64,000 bases of DNA from positions 346,347 to 410,346 of the forward strand of contig NZ_VUOC01000001.1 in assembly GCF_008386695.1 (NCBI RefSeq), read 5' to 3'. Below, one piece after another: positions 16,889 through 26,621 of the stretch. The first letter of the stretch is position 1; every line of letters begins with the position of its first letter. Source of the DNA: Chitinophaga agrisoli (lineage in GTDB: Bacteria; Bacteroidota; Bacteroidia; Chitinophagales; Chitinophagaceae). Under the pieces are notes generated by a model. It saw only the letters and a program-made list of their open reading frames with translations. It was not told the DNA's origin and did no database searches. The translations under genes were made by a program, and so were the position numbers.

Positions 16889-19800
16889 TTAGAATGTAAC
16901 CCTCAGGTTTGCGCCAAAGTTCCTGGTGGCCGGCGCACCGTTCAGATCCATGCCCTGTATGTTACCGGCGCCCTGTGTGTTGGTCTCAGGATCTGCGGGA
17001 TAGTGGGGAGCATAGAAGAACAGGTTACGCGCGCTGGCGCCCAGGCTTACAGAGCCGATAGCTGAATTCAGGAACCAGCGGGAAGGCAGCGTATAATACA
17101 TGGATATCTCGCGCAGGCGGTATACCGTTGCATCAAACACAGCGCCTTCAGAAGCCAGACCACCTAATGCAGCCCAGTAAGACTGTGCACTGATCTGGAT
17201 ATTATTGGGCACATATTTACCATCGCCGGTGGCTATTACGCCGGGCAGAATGCGGGGCTGATCCCTGTCAGCCGCGGTGATCGCCAGGCTGCCGTTGCCC
17301 CTGACATCCGCCATGCTAAAGGAGTAGATATCCCCGCCCTGTTTGGTATCTATCAAAAAAGACAAGGAGAAGTTCTTATAGCGGAATGTGTTGGTGATAC
17401 CTGCAATCCAATCCGGATTGGGGTCTGAGATCACCTCGCCTGCTATACCGGGTACCAATAAACCGGTAGTGGGATTGATAAGCAGCTGACCGGCGTCGTT
17501 ACGTGCATTTTTGGTGCCGATGATCACGCCATAAGCATATCCTTCTGCAATGGAAGGCTGGATACCGATGAAGCCATCGCCTGTGATGGCGGTATTCTTA
17601 ATATCGCCCACGTTATCGCCAATACGGTGCACCATGTTACGGATGCGGGTGTAGTTGATAGACACATCCCAGCTAAAGTCACGGAACTGCAGCGGCGTAG
17701 CGTTTACCAACAGCTCAATACCCTTATTGGTCATTAAACCTACGTTAGCCGTACGGGTATCAAAACCAGAGGAGTTGGAAATAGACAGGTTAAAGATCTG
17801 GTTCACGCTTCTTGTGTAGAAGTAAGTAGCGTCTATACTTACGCGGCTTTTAAACAGGCCTACGTTAATACCACCTTCATAAGAATAAGTAAACTCCGGC
17901 GTAAGCTTATCCGGCGCCAGGCGGTTGGAAGGGTCGAAGCCCGGTACAAACCCGCCGGTTGTAGAGATGGGGAAAGTAATGCTGGCGGTGTTGTTACCGT
18001 AACTGGATTTGGTGTATGTATTGTTCAGCAGATAGGGATCCGCATCACGGCCTACCCTGGCGGCGTTTACGCGCAGTTTCAGGTAAGACAGCACATCAGA
18101 CTTCAGCTTGAAAGCATCTGTAGGTACAAAGCTTAATGCTGCGGAAGGATAGAAGTATTTGTTGTTGTCTTTAGGCAGTGTAGAGGACTGGTCCATACGG
18201 CCGGTGAGCTCCAGGAACAGGTAGCTCTTGTAGTTAAAGCTTAACTGGCCGTAGTAGCCCAATAACCTTCTGCGGTTGCTGGTTTCTGTACTGGTAGAGA
18301 ATACCAGGGCGCCTGCAACGTTCTCAAAGTTAGGTACTGTAAGTGACTGCGCGTTGATGGTAGCGTTCTGGAAATCGCGGTGGTTGATGTTCTGGCCCAG
18401 TAAAGCGGTTAATTCCAGACCGGGCGTGAACAGGTCCTTTTTGAAGGCGCGGATATTCAGGTCGCCGTTAAACTCGCCACGGTAGAACTGGTCTTCCAGG
18501 ATCTGGCCTTCCGGGTTACGGGCGGATGTTGGCTGTGCTACGAATTTGCGGCGGTCGTTATACATATCACCGGTTACGCGGTAAGAAGCGCTTAACCATT
18601 TGGTGAAGTCATAGCTCAGGGTAAAGTAACCGAACACGCGGTTCAGCTTACTGGTGAACTGTTCGTTGAACACGCTCCACATGGGGTGGTTCTGCGTAGT
18701 ATTATAGAAGATACTGCGGCCGGTAATAGGATCTTCAAAGGGTTGCCCCATGAGATCATAGCTACGGGGAATACGCGTAAGCAGACCAAAGGCGCTGCCG
18801 CCGTTACCCTGCGGTATACCCAGCTGGTTGCTGCGCACATATGTAACAGAGGAGCTTACTTTAATACCATTCTGGAATTTGCGGTTACCGCCCAGCTGTA
18901 CGCTGTGCCGGTTGAATTCCGTTTCCGGTATAATACCTTTCTGTAAAGTGCTGGATAAGCCCAGGGTAATATTATTATCTGCCGTACCGGAAGAGAGGTT
19001 CACGCCATTCTGTATGATCCTGCCGGTCTGGAAGAAGTCTTTTACGTTGTTGGGATACGCCTTGTAAGGAACACGGGTACCCTGTGTAGTGGTGATAGAA
19101 TCCAGCGAGCCAAAAGCGGGGCCCCAGGAGTTGCTGGAGTTGGCCACATAATCATTATTGGCGCCTTGCCCGTATTCATTCTGGAATTCAGGCAGACCTG
19201 ATACCTGGGAGAAGTTCATGGAAGAGGTAACAGTAACTTCCGTTTTACCCGTCAACCCTTTACCACTTTTAGTAGTGATGAGGATAGCGCCGGCGGATGC
19301 GCGGGAACCGTACAAAGCTGCAGCAGCGGGGCCTTTCAGCAGGTTCACAGATTCTATGCTCTCCGGGGCAATATCTGCCAGGCGGTTAGAAGGCTGTGTA
19401 CCAAAGAGGGTGTTCTGCGTATTATCCACATCGTTGCTGAATATTACGCCATCCACAACGATCAGCGGCTGGTTACTACCAGAGAAGGAAGTGATACCCC
19501 TTATATTAATATTAGTGCTGGCGCCGGGCGCACCGCTGGAGCTGGAGATATTTACGCCCGCTACCTTACCGGCTAATGAGTTCAGCACGTTGGGCTCTGA
19601 TTTCTGGGAAAGATCTGCGCCGCTAACGGTTTCCGTAGCGTAACCCAGGGAGCGTTTATCACGTATGATACCCTGTGCCGTTACTACTACTTCCTGCAGG
19701 CTTTTGGTATCTGGCTTTAATTGTATGGTAATGCTGGAGCTATTGCCAACACCAATTTCCTGGGCTTCGTAACCTACAAAGGAAATAATCAATGTGGCTG

Positions 19801-20002
19801 AATTCTCCACTGCATCCAGCTTAAAGGAGCCATTTGGAGTAGATACAGTACCGGTATTAGTGCCTTTAATCTTTATGGTAACGCCGGGAAGCGGTGTACC
19901 ATCCTTTGCATCCAGTATCTTACCGGAAAGGGATCGGGTCTGTGCTAAAGCGTGCACCACACCCATGGCTACAAATAGCCATAGCAGTAAAGCTTTTTTC
20001 AT
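16889..20002 (-). CDS. SusC/RagA-family TonB-linked outer-membrane transporter, cluster 1
   Basis: This 1037-aa protein has a signal peptide (ending ALAQ at about 21). A carboxypeptidase-regulatory-like domain (about 25-100, SLSGKILDAKDGTPLPGVTI) and the SusC plug follow, including the RGITSFSGSNQPLIVVDG and LLKGPAAAALYGSRAS motifs. A 22-strand barrel ends in NLRVTF. It imports ligand through the outer membrane using TonB energy, together with SusD. There is no N-terminal STN signalling domain, which agrees with the absence of a FecI/FecR pair nearby. It is similar throughout to the 23125-26277 product, suggesting tandem duplication. First gene of its operon. Confidence 0.96.
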   Translation of the reverse strand: MKKALLLWLFVAMGVVHALAQTRSLSGKILDAKDGTPLPGVTIKIKGTNTGTVSTPNGSFKLDAVENSATLIISFVGYEAQEIGVGNSSSITIQLKPDTKSLQEVVVTAQGIIRDKRSLGYATETVSGADLSQKSEPNVLNSLAGKVAGVNISSSSGAPGASTNINIRGITSFSGSNQPLIVVDGVIFSNDVDNTQNTLFGTQPSNRLADIAPESIESVNLLKGPAAAALYGSRASAGAILITTKSGKGLTGKTEVTVTSSMNFSQVSGLPEFQNEYGQGANNDYVANSSNSWGPAFGSLDSITTTQGTRVPYKAYPNNVKDFFQTGRIIQNGVNLSSGTADNNITLGLSSTLQKGIIPETEFNRHSVQLGGNRKFQNGIKVSSSVTYVRSNQLGIPQGNGGSAFGLLTRIPRSYDLMGQPFEDPITGRSIFYNTTQNHPMWSVFNEQFTSKLNRVFGYFTLSYDFTKWLSASYRVTGDMYNDRRKFVAQPTSARNPEGQILEDQFYRGEFNGDLNIRAFKKDLFTPGLELTALLGQNINHRDFQNATINAQSLTVPNFENVAGALVFSTSTETSNRRRLLGYYGQLSFNYKSYLFLELTGRMDQSSTLPKDNNKYFYPSAALSFVPTDAFKLKSDVLSYLKLRVNAARVGRDADPYLLNNTYTKSSYGNNTASITFPISTTGGFVPGFDPSNRLAPDKLTPEFTYSYEGGINVGLFKSRVSIDATYFYTRSVNQIFNLSISNSSGFDTRTANVGLMTNKGIELLVNATPLQFRDFSWDVSINYTRIRNMVHRIGDNVGDIKNTAITGDGFIGIQPSIAEGYAYGVIIGTKNARNDAGQLLINPTTGLLVPGIAGEVISDPNPDWIAGITNTFRYKNFSLSFLIDTKQGGDIYSFSMADVRGNGSLAITAADRDQPRILPGVIATGDGKYVPNNIQISAQSYWAALGGLASEGAVFDATVYRLREISMYYTLPSRWFLNSAIGSVSLGASARNLFFYAPHYPADPETNTQGAGNIQGMDLNGAPATRNFGANLRVTF

Positions 20003-20430
20003 GAGTGATTTAGATTGATTGATGGTTTATTTTACAGCATTTTAGGTCATAAGAGTCCCCGTTGCTTCAACAAGTCCCCGTCAAAGCAATAGCAGGTTTA
20101 AACATATACCTGTTACGTTATGTCATTTTGGTTGTTCGTCTTGTTCCTATGCGGGAAATAATCGGGTAACACTATCACTCCGTGTGTAATGGCTATTCTT
20201 CACCAACAGTGTGTCGCATATTATTACTCATAGGTTGAATTCATAGTACTACAGGGTTTCTGGGCAAATAGGCAAAGGCTCACAAATTGATTATTACTTG
20301 CTACGTTCCCTGGTACAGATACTTGATTTTGGTTTAGATTATTTTTTAGATTTTGGTCTTGCTACTGATACTAAATGCAATATATAAATTTAGTAGGAAA
20401 TAACAACATACAACTTAAATGTTACCGGCA
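20003..20430. other. Promoter/leader region of susCD cluster 1
   Basis: There is no gene. The leader just before the susC start is low in G on the coding strand and contains ATCAATCAATC (about 20013-20024 reversed). The region is otherwise AT-rich, with two GATTTTGG words near 20324 and 20349. No full TTTG/TAnnTTTG promoter was found on the minus strand. Confidence 0.4.
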
Positions 20431-20436
20431 AAAAAA

Positions 20437-20474
20437 TACCCCGTAACAGGCGTTGTATACCGTGTTACGGGGTA
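20437..20474 (-). terminator. Terminator of susCD cluster 2
   Basis: TACCCCGTAACA (20437-20448) and TGTTACGGGGTA (20463-20474) form a perfect 12-bp stem. On the minus strand it is followed by a run of T (AAAAAA at 20431-20436 on the plus strand). It lies 24 bp after the lipoprotein stop. Confidence 0.85.
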
Positions 20475-20497
20475 GTATAAACGTATTATGTACTGCG

Positions 20498-21355
20498 CTA
20501 TTTATGCAGTTCAACAGTTGCTGCGCCAAAGCTGCCTTCGTCTACGGTATTGGTTAACCGTACAGACATGGTAGTAGCACATGCATCTACAGTACCTGTG
20601 CCTTCCGCAGCAGGTTTATGATAAGGCGTACCAGGCAGGGTAGGCAGATATACCTGTTTGGGCACTGTTATTTCCTGTGTTTTGAGGTTGACGTTGAAAC
20701 GTATTACAGCGGTGGGATCCTGTACCCAGCCGGTGATCTTGAGCACATTTGTACCTTCCAGCGCTATTGTTACCGGGTAAGAGGCTTCCCAGAAATCCGG
20801 GTCATCTACTGTAAACGTACCCAGCAAATCATTTATATCCAGCGGGCATACTTTTTTATACTGTATGCTTAGGCTGGAGCCGGGAAAGTTCTGTGCATCG
20901 CCGCCGTAAGGCTCTGTACCATCAGTCCTGAAAATAGGAATAAAGGTGCCGTCGGTCAATGTAACGTCTGCGCCTATATCAAACGCATCGCCGGTTTGTA
21001 TATCTGCGGCTGTTTTACCAAACAACTGCGCCAGCTGGTCAGCAGTTACATCTATTGTGGCCGGGAAGGATGATACATTCGCCTTCAGGGTTTTGATCTT
21101 AGACTTGTCGCCATTCATGACAACTACTATATCCATTTTCTGCGGCTTGTTATCGTTAGCAAAGTAGAGGCCTACATTAAAGCGGCCGCGGAATGTTGCC
21201 GGGTCTTGTATCAGCACATCTACGCTGGTGTCTTTTACAAACTGCGGCAGTACGGTGCGTTTAAGATCCGGTATGGCAGGATTATCCTTATCCCGGCAGG
21301 AGCTGACCATCAATACCGCAGCGCATAATATCATTAAGCTGAATATCTTGTTCAT
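20498..21355 (-). CDS. Lipoprotein of unknown function, third gene of susCD cluster 2
   Basis: This 285-aa protein has a lipoprotein signal peptide (lipobox VSSC, Cys20, then RDKDNP). The mature part looks like two or more beta-sandwich modules (FNVGLYFANDNKPQKMDIVV; VTIALEGTNVLKITGWV) and has two more cysteines (VCPLD and DACATT), possibly disulfide-bonded. The family is not recognised and it has no clear similarity to the 172-aa lipoprotein of cluster 1. Its position 26 bp after susD and before a strong terminator makes it the last gene of the operon. A surface ligand-binding accessory role is inferred. Confidence 0.8.
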   Translation of the reverse strand: MNKIFSLMILCAAVLMVSSCRDKDNPAIPDLKRTVLPQFVKDTSVDVLIQDPATFRGRFNVGLYFANDNKPQKMDIVVVMNGDKSKIKTLKANVSSFPATIDVTADQLAQLFGKTAADIQTGDAFDIGADVTLTDGTFIPIFRTDGTEPYGGDAQNFPGSSLSIQYKKVCPLDINDLLGTFTVDDPDFWEASYPVTIALEGTNVLKITGWVQDPTAVIRFNVNLKTQEITVPKQVYLPTLPGTPYHKPAAEGTGTVDACATTMSVRLTNTVDEGSFGAATVELHK

Positions 21356-21381
21356 ACGTTAGTGTTTTTAGCTTTAACAAA

Positions 21382-23109
21382 TCACTTATCCCAGAATACG
21401 GGGTAAGAAGCCGGCTGCTTTTGCGCAGGGGCATTGGTATTTACGTTCAGGTCATCTACGCTCCAGGGCAATGATAATGGGTAGGCGCGGCTTAGCTGTA
21501 CCTGTACAGGCGGTTGGACGGGGTTGAAAGGGTCACCATTGATGGGTGGCTGAAAACGGCCGCCGGGCGCCTGTGTAGGATCTTTAGGATTGAACAGCAC
21601 CGGGTAGCCGGTACGGCGGTAATCCGTATAGGCATCCACACTGCTGCCAAAGGCGTTGATCCATTTTTCCGTCATAATGATCTCCAGCCTGCCGGCAGCG
21701 GGTTTGCCGTCAAATTCTGCCAACACTTTATCACGGTAGGTATCTGCTGCGGCAGCACCTGACAGCGTTGGTACCGTTTGGGTATTGCCAACCAGGCTCA
21801 CTACAAAATCTACCATCTTAAATGATTCATCCATTGCGGCTGACAGCTTAGCCCTGGGATCGCCAGCTATTACGCCGGCCTGCATCAGCTCTGCTTCTAT
21901 AAACAACACATCCGCATACGTCAGGAATTTATAGGGGGCTGCGCCGGTAGCGCTGCTGCCATCTATTTTTTCTCCTTCGCCATCATCATAGCGGCCGCCC
22001 ACCGGGTAGATACCGAATACGGTCATGCTTTGGTCCTGTGACCAGTCGCGGTTAGGGCCGACGGAGCCGAACAGGATGGAAAGGAAACCGCCGTCCCGGT
22101 ACTCTACGGGGCTTTGTGCGGGATCATCAACTGTCAGCTGACGGTAGAAGTAATAAGGCACACGCGGGTCCGGATTACCGGTAAAAATGCGTTTGTTGTA
22201 GCCTTTCATGATCTCCCAGAACCAGGGGCTTTGGTAGTGTGTTTTTTGTCCGGCGTAATAATCATTAAAGCCAGGATTACGGTCATCCGGAGAGGTACCT
22301 TTACCATACCGCATCAGGAGGCTTTCGTCTGTGCTGCTGATAAGGTTATCATCCGCTATGAGCGCGTTTACCTGAGTGGATACGTTCTGTACCAGCCTTA
22401 CCTGGTTGTATAACTTCAATTTAATGCTGTTACCGGCTTTGGTCCACAGATCCGTATCACCGTTGTAGATAATATCATCTACCTCCGGTACTGCGGTATT
22501 GGGCGCATCTGCGGTAAGGTCGGCAATGCCCTCATCCAGCAGGGCAAACAATTTGGGATAGATCTCTGCGCCTTTGTCGTATTTAGGGAAGCGGATACCG
22601 TCTGAGGCCAGCTTATTTGCTTCTGAGAAGGGCACATCTGCAAAAACATCCACCATCTGGCTAATGGCATACGCCTTCAGGATCTTGGCGATGCCCGTGT
22701 ATACCTTGTTGCCTTCTTCCGTACCCTGGGTGATGATCACTTCCAGGTTCTGGAGGCAACCCAGTATGTCTGCTCCTACCTGTGCAGGGGAACTGCTGTA
22801 CATACCTTTCCAGGCGCCGTTGATATCGAACTGGCTACCATCTGCACCGTATTGGTCCTGTACCTCACGTACTACTACCTGGTGGGTATATACGGATAAT
22901 ACTTCTGTGAGGCCGCGTGCGCCGCGGTTATCGTTGGTGAAACCCAGGGCATAGGACAAGCCCTGTTCTGCCGTGGGCAGCAAGCGGTTGAGCGAGGTTT
23001 TCTCCGGATGATACGGGTCCTGGTTAATATCGAGAAAGCCTTTAGTACAGCCGGTCATGATCACCAGCGTTACCAAAAAACTATAGATTGATCGTTTCAT
23101 TGTTTCCAT
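21382..23109 (-). CDS. SusD/RagB-family outer-membrane lipoprotein, cluster 2
   Basis: This 575-aa protein has a lipobox at Cys21 (VIMTGC) followed by TKGFLDINQDPYHPEKTSL, the typical SusD start. The DVFADVPFSEANK segment and the C-terminal DAYTDYRRTGYP motif are present. It is longer than the cluster 1 and cluster 3 SusDs, with extra loops between about 310 and 390. It lies 15 bp after its susC. The start lies in an A-rich leader (ATCAACCAAAAAATGG on the minus strand); a second Met at codon 4 is also possible. It is predicted to form the lid on the partner SusC barrel. Confidence 0.95.
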   Translation of the reverse strand: METMKRSIYSFLVTLVIMTGCTKGFLDINQDPYHPEKTSLNRLLPTAEQGLSYALGFTNDNRGARGLTEVLSVYTHQVVVREVQDQYGADGSQFDINGAWKGMYSSSPAQVGADILGCLQNLEVIITQGTEEGNKVYTGIAKILKAYAISQMVDVFADVPFSEANKLASDGIRFPKYDKGAEIYPKLFALLDEGIADLTADAPNTAVPEVDDIIYNGDTDLWTKAGNSIKLKLYNQVRLVQNVSTQVNALIADDNLISSTDESLLMRYGKGTSPDDRNPGFNDYYAGQKTHYQSPWFWEIMKGYNKRIFTGNPDPRVPYYFYRQLTVDDPAQSPVEYRDGGFLSILFGSVGPNRDWSQDQSMTVFGIYPVGGRYDDGEGEKIDGSSATGAAPYKFLTYADVLFIEAELMQAGVIAGDPRAKLSAAMDESFKMVDFVVSLVGNTQTVPTLSGAAAADTYRDKVLAEFDGKPAAGRLEIIMTEKWINAFGSSVDAYTDYRRTGYPVLFNPKDPTQAPGGRFQPPINGDPFNPVQPPVQVQLSRAYPLSLPWSVDDLNVNTNAPAQKQPASYPVFWDK

Positions 23110-23124
23110 TTTTTGGTTGATAAA

Positions 23125-26100
23125 TCAGAAAGTAACCTTGAGGTTTACACCAAAGCGGCGGGTAGTAGGCGCTGCGGACAGCTCTATACCTTGTGTGGTG
23201 GTGTTACCAAAGCTGTTAGCTTCCGGGTTAAACCGGGTGTACTTGGGGAAATTAGGCGCCAGGTACCACAGGTTACGACCAGAAAGTGTGAGCGTTAAAC
23301 CGGCAACAGGTATATTCTTAAACAGGCTCTTGGGGAAATCATAACCCAGGGTCACTTCGCGGAGCGTGTATAAGGTAGCGTCATATACATTCCATTCCGT
23401 AGCGGAGTTGATAGCGAATGTTTCGCCAAAGTAGAGCTCATTCATACTAATGGCAGTGGTATTCGGGATCTTTTCTCCTTTATCATTCAGGATGGGTTTG
23501 CCGGTATTGGCATCGCCATAGAAGCCAGGAATGATACGTGCTGTTTCGCGGTCTTCTGTATCCCGTGTTACGCCGCGGCCCAGTAATGAGCTTACGGTTA
23601 CGGAATACATATCTCCATGCTGTGTCCAGTCAAACAGCGCTGAAAGGAAAAACCCTTTATAGTTGAAGTTGGTGCTGAAGCCCGCTTTAAAATCAGGGTT
23701 AGGGTTGCCTATCATCTGTTGATCTGTAGCCCGTATCATGAAACCGGTGGCGGGGTCTATGAGCAGATTGCCCTGATCATCCCGGTAATCCACGGTGCCG
23801 CGTAAATAACCAAAAGGTTTGCCCGGCTCCAGGTAGGGGGAGATCTCTGCTAAGATATTCTCCAGCGGTACCCTGTCTACGCCCGGCAGCAGTTCCTTTA
23901 CAATGCTCTTGTTATGGGTCAATACGCCGTGTAATGACCAGGTGATATCTTTGGTCCTTACCGGTATCACATTCAGGTCTATTTCCACCCCTTTGTTGGT
24001 AAGCTTACCAAAGTTCTCTATCACTTCTGTAAAGCCGGAAGAAGCGGGAAGGGTTACTGGCGCTATCTGGTTGGTAGAGTTCCTGTAATAATAAGCAGCA
24101 TCCAGGGCGATCCTGCTGTCCCAGAATTCGAGGGTGGCGCCTACTTCAAAGTCCTTGGTGAACTCTGGTTTCAGGTTAGGATTGGCGGCACGGGGGTTCA
24201 GTAATAAACCGGACTGTCCCTGGAAGGGAGCGTTGATACTGTATATATTCCGTAACAGGTAAGGGTCCGCATCGCGGCCTACTTTTGCCCAGCTGGCCCT
24301 TAATTTACCAAAGTTCAGCACTTTACTGTCTATGCCAAATGCCTGGGTAAATACAAAGGAGCCTGCCACACTGGGGTAGAAATAACTACGATTATTGCTG
24401 GGCAGGGTGGATGACCAGTCATTACGGCCGGTGAGGGACAGGAAGGCGAATTGTTTGTACCCGAATTCGATATCACCAAAAGCACCCCAGAGGCGGCGGC
24501 GGAAGTAGTCCGCATCTGACAGCACGCTCTTGGTATTAATGATGGTATAGATGCCAGGAGATACCATTTCGTTACCCTGCATGATCTCTTCACGTTTAGT
24601 ACGCTGGTTCACGTTATGCCCCAGGATCACTTTCAGGTCAAAGTCCTTGTTATTGAGCTTTGGGGTGAACGTAGAGATCAGGTTGGATTCTATCTCCTGG
24701 AACTGGTAGTTCTGTTCTTTGATGCGGCCTTTACCTTCTGCCGCGCGGGAGCCTATATCTGTTATTTCCCGGCGGAAGAGGGTATTGGTATTGGTACCTA
24801 TCTGGTAGCTCACATTCCACCAGGGGGCGATATCATAGCCCAGCTTTATGCTGGCGATATAGCGGTCCGTATTGGTGGTAATGGTGTTATGCTTCCATGA
24901 CCAGAAGGGGTTATCATATTGCGCCTTACTGGTAGAAACGGGCAGGCCGTTCGCATCTTCAAAGGGCAGGTTGAGGTCCCAGTTACGGGCCAGGAACAGG
25001 TTACGCGCAAATGAAGAAGCGGAGCCATCCACCTGGTTCTCACCAAATACGCCCCCTACCTGGTTACTGCGCGCATAACTGAAGTTAGCGCTAACGGTAA
25101 GGCCCATATCTAAGCGGGTAGTACCGCCAATGGCCAGGTTGCCGCGGTCGAAGGCGGAGTTAGGTACATAACCATCCTGCTTGAGGTAGGAAGCGGTAGC
25201 GCTCACGGATGATTTTTCATCGCCAGCGTTTACGCTCACGGAATTCTCGTATACGGTACCTGTTTTAAACAGGTCCTTTACGTTGTTGGGATAAGCCCGG
25301 TAAGGCACTTTGCCGCTGGGAAAAAGATCCGGGAAAGCGGCGGCATAATCCGGCCAAACATCAATGGAATCGATGGTGCCAAATGCGGGGCCCCAGGAGC
25401 CATTGGCATTGGCGTAGTTGAACAGGGTACCTGCGCCGTATTTGTTCTGATAATCCGGCAGGTTGGCGACCGTTTCAAAGGCAAGGCCGGTCATGTAGGT
25501 GAGCTCCAGTCCTTTCTTGGAACGACTGGCGCTACCGGACTTGGTGGTGATGATCACCGCGCCGTTGGATGCACGGGAACCGTACAGTGCCGCAGCAGCA
25601 GCGCCTTTAAGCACGGTCATGGAGGCGATATCATTGGGGTCCAGGGATGAGAGGCCGCTGGAGTAAGCGCCACCGCCGGATGTTTGGCTGGAGGTGGTTA
25701 CCTGGTCGTTGTTGTACGGGATACCGTCTACAATGATCAGGGGCTCGTTATTACCATAGAACGAGGTATTACCCCTTATGTTGATCCTGGTAGCGGCGCC
25801 CGGGGTACCCTGGGAGGTGCGGATATCCACACCGGCTACTTTACCTTGCAGGCCCTTGAGCACATCCGGCTCAGATTTCTGCACCAGCACATCCGGTTTT
25901 ACCGTGGTAGCGGAATAGCCAATAGATTTTTCTGAACGGCGTATGCCCACCGCCGTTACCACAATCTCGCCTAATTGTTTTTTGTCTGCCTCCAATCCTA
26001 CACTTATGGTACCATTGGCGCCCACCTGCCGTTCCTGTGAGAGGAAGCCTATAAATGAAAATACCAGGGTGTTAGCCTGGTCTATATCATTTATCCTGTA

Positions 26101-26277
26101 AGTTCCGTCGGGGCTGGTGTAAACTCCTTTGTTTGTTCCTTTCACCTGTACAGTAACACCCGGCAGGGGTGATCCGTCTTTATTATCTGTTACTTTTCCG
26201 GTGACCGTTCGTGTTTGGGGATAAGCGTGGAGGGCGCTAATGACCGTAAGCAGCCATATGAGTAGCTCCTTTTTCAT
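23125..26277 (-). CDS. SusC/RagA-family TonB-linked outer-membrane transporter, cluster 2
   Basis: This 1050-aa protein is organised like the cluster 1 SusC: signal peptide (ending YPQ at about 21), regulatory-like beta domain (TVTGKVTDNKDGSPLPGVTV), plug with RGNTSFYGNNEPLIIVDG and LKGAAAAALYGSRAS, and a C-terminal barrel ending VNLKVTF. There is no STN domain. The first 40 residues are close to those of the cluster 1 protein (MKKELLIWLL against MKKALLLWLF), supporting a tandem duplication that has since diverged in the ligand loops. First gene of the susC-susD-lipoprotein operon. The leader contains the shared ATCAACCAAAATCT motif at 26286-26301. Confidence 0.96.
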   Translation of the reverse strand: MKKELLIWLLTVISALHAYPQTRTVTGKVTDNKDGSPLPGVTVQVKGTNKGVYTSPDGTYRINDIDQANTLVFSFIGFLSQERQVGANGTISVGLEADKKQLGEIVVTAVGIRRSEKSIGYSATTVKPDVLVQKSEPDVLKGLQGKVAGVDIRTSQGTPGAATRINIRGNTSFYGNNEPLIIVDGIPYNNDQVTTSSQTSGGGAYSSGLSSLDPNDIASMTVLKGAAAAALYGSRASNGAVIITTKSGSASRSKKGLELTYMTGLAFETVANLPDYQNKYGAGTLFNYANANGSWGPAFGTIDSIDVWPDYAAAFPDLFPSGKVPYRAYPNNVKDLFKTGTVYENSVSVNAGDEKSSVSATASYLKQDGYVPNSAFDRGNLAIGGTTRLDMGLTVSANFSYARSNQVGGVFGENQVDGSASSFARNLFLARNWDLNLPFEDANGLPVSTSKAQYDNPFWSWKHNTITTNTDRYIASIKLGYDIAPWWNVSYQIGTNTNTLFRREITDIGSRAAEGKGRIKEQNYQFQEIESNLISTFTPKLNNKDFDLKVILGHNVNQRTKREEIMQGNEMVSPGIYTIINTKSVLSDADYFRRRLWGAFGDIEFGYKQFAFLSLTGRNDWSSTLPSNNRSYFYPSVAGSFVFTQAFGIDSKVLNFGKLRASWAKVGRDADPYLLRNIYSINAPFQGQSGLLLNPRAANPNLKPEFTKDFEVGATLEFWDSRIALDAAYYYRNSTNQIAPVTLPASSGFTEVIENFGKLTNKGVEIDLNVIPVRTKDITWSLHGVLTHNKSIVKELLPGVDRVPLENILAEISPYLEPGKPFGYLRGTVDYRDDQGNLLIDPATGFMIRATDQQMIGNPNPDFKAGFSTNFNYKGFFLSALFDWTQHGDMYSVTVSSLLGRGVTRDTEDRETARIIPGFYGDANTGKPILNDKGEKIPNTTAISMNELYFGETFAINSATEWNVYDATLYTLREVTLGYDFPKSLFKNIPVAGLTLTLSGRNLWYLAPNFPKYTRFNPEANSFGNTTTQGIELSAAPTTRRFGVNLKVTF

Positions 26278-26567
26278 AGACGTGAAGATTTTGGTTGATG
26301 ATAAAAACGTTTAACACTAATAATTTACGAAAAAAAAGGCGATTTGGGGCTTAAAAAAGTGGTAGGGGAGTCAATAACCATATAAATAAAGCTATATGTT
26401 ATTTATTTCGATTATTTGTAAAGTCTGCAATTATTGAGCGGGAAAGATATGTAAGATGCTCACTGAAAGCGGGATTTGTTGCATTTTATTATTGCAATCG
26501 TTTGTTGCATCAGCTGGCTGTACAGGGTGGTTTTGGACAGAACAGCTCTTTTTATCTAGTTATAAAA
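26278..26567. other. Promoter/leader region of susCD cluster 2
   Basis: There is no gene. The coding-strand leader contains ATCATCAACCAAAATCT just before the susC start. Further upstream TTGTTGCAT is repeated (26477 and 26502 areas) in an AT-rich stretch. No perfect -33/-7 pair was identified. Confidence 0.4.
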
Positions 26568-26601
26568 ACAAAAGGCTGCCAGTAGTACGGCAGCCTTTTG
26601 T
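26568..26601 (-). terminator. Terminator of susCD cluster 3
   Basis: ACAAAAGGCTGCC (26568-26580) pairs with GGCAGCCTTTTGT (26589-26601), a perfect 13-bp stem with an 8-base loop, 20 bp after the susD stop. Confidence 0.85.
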
Positions 26602-26621
26602 CTTATTAAAAGCGGTATTTA

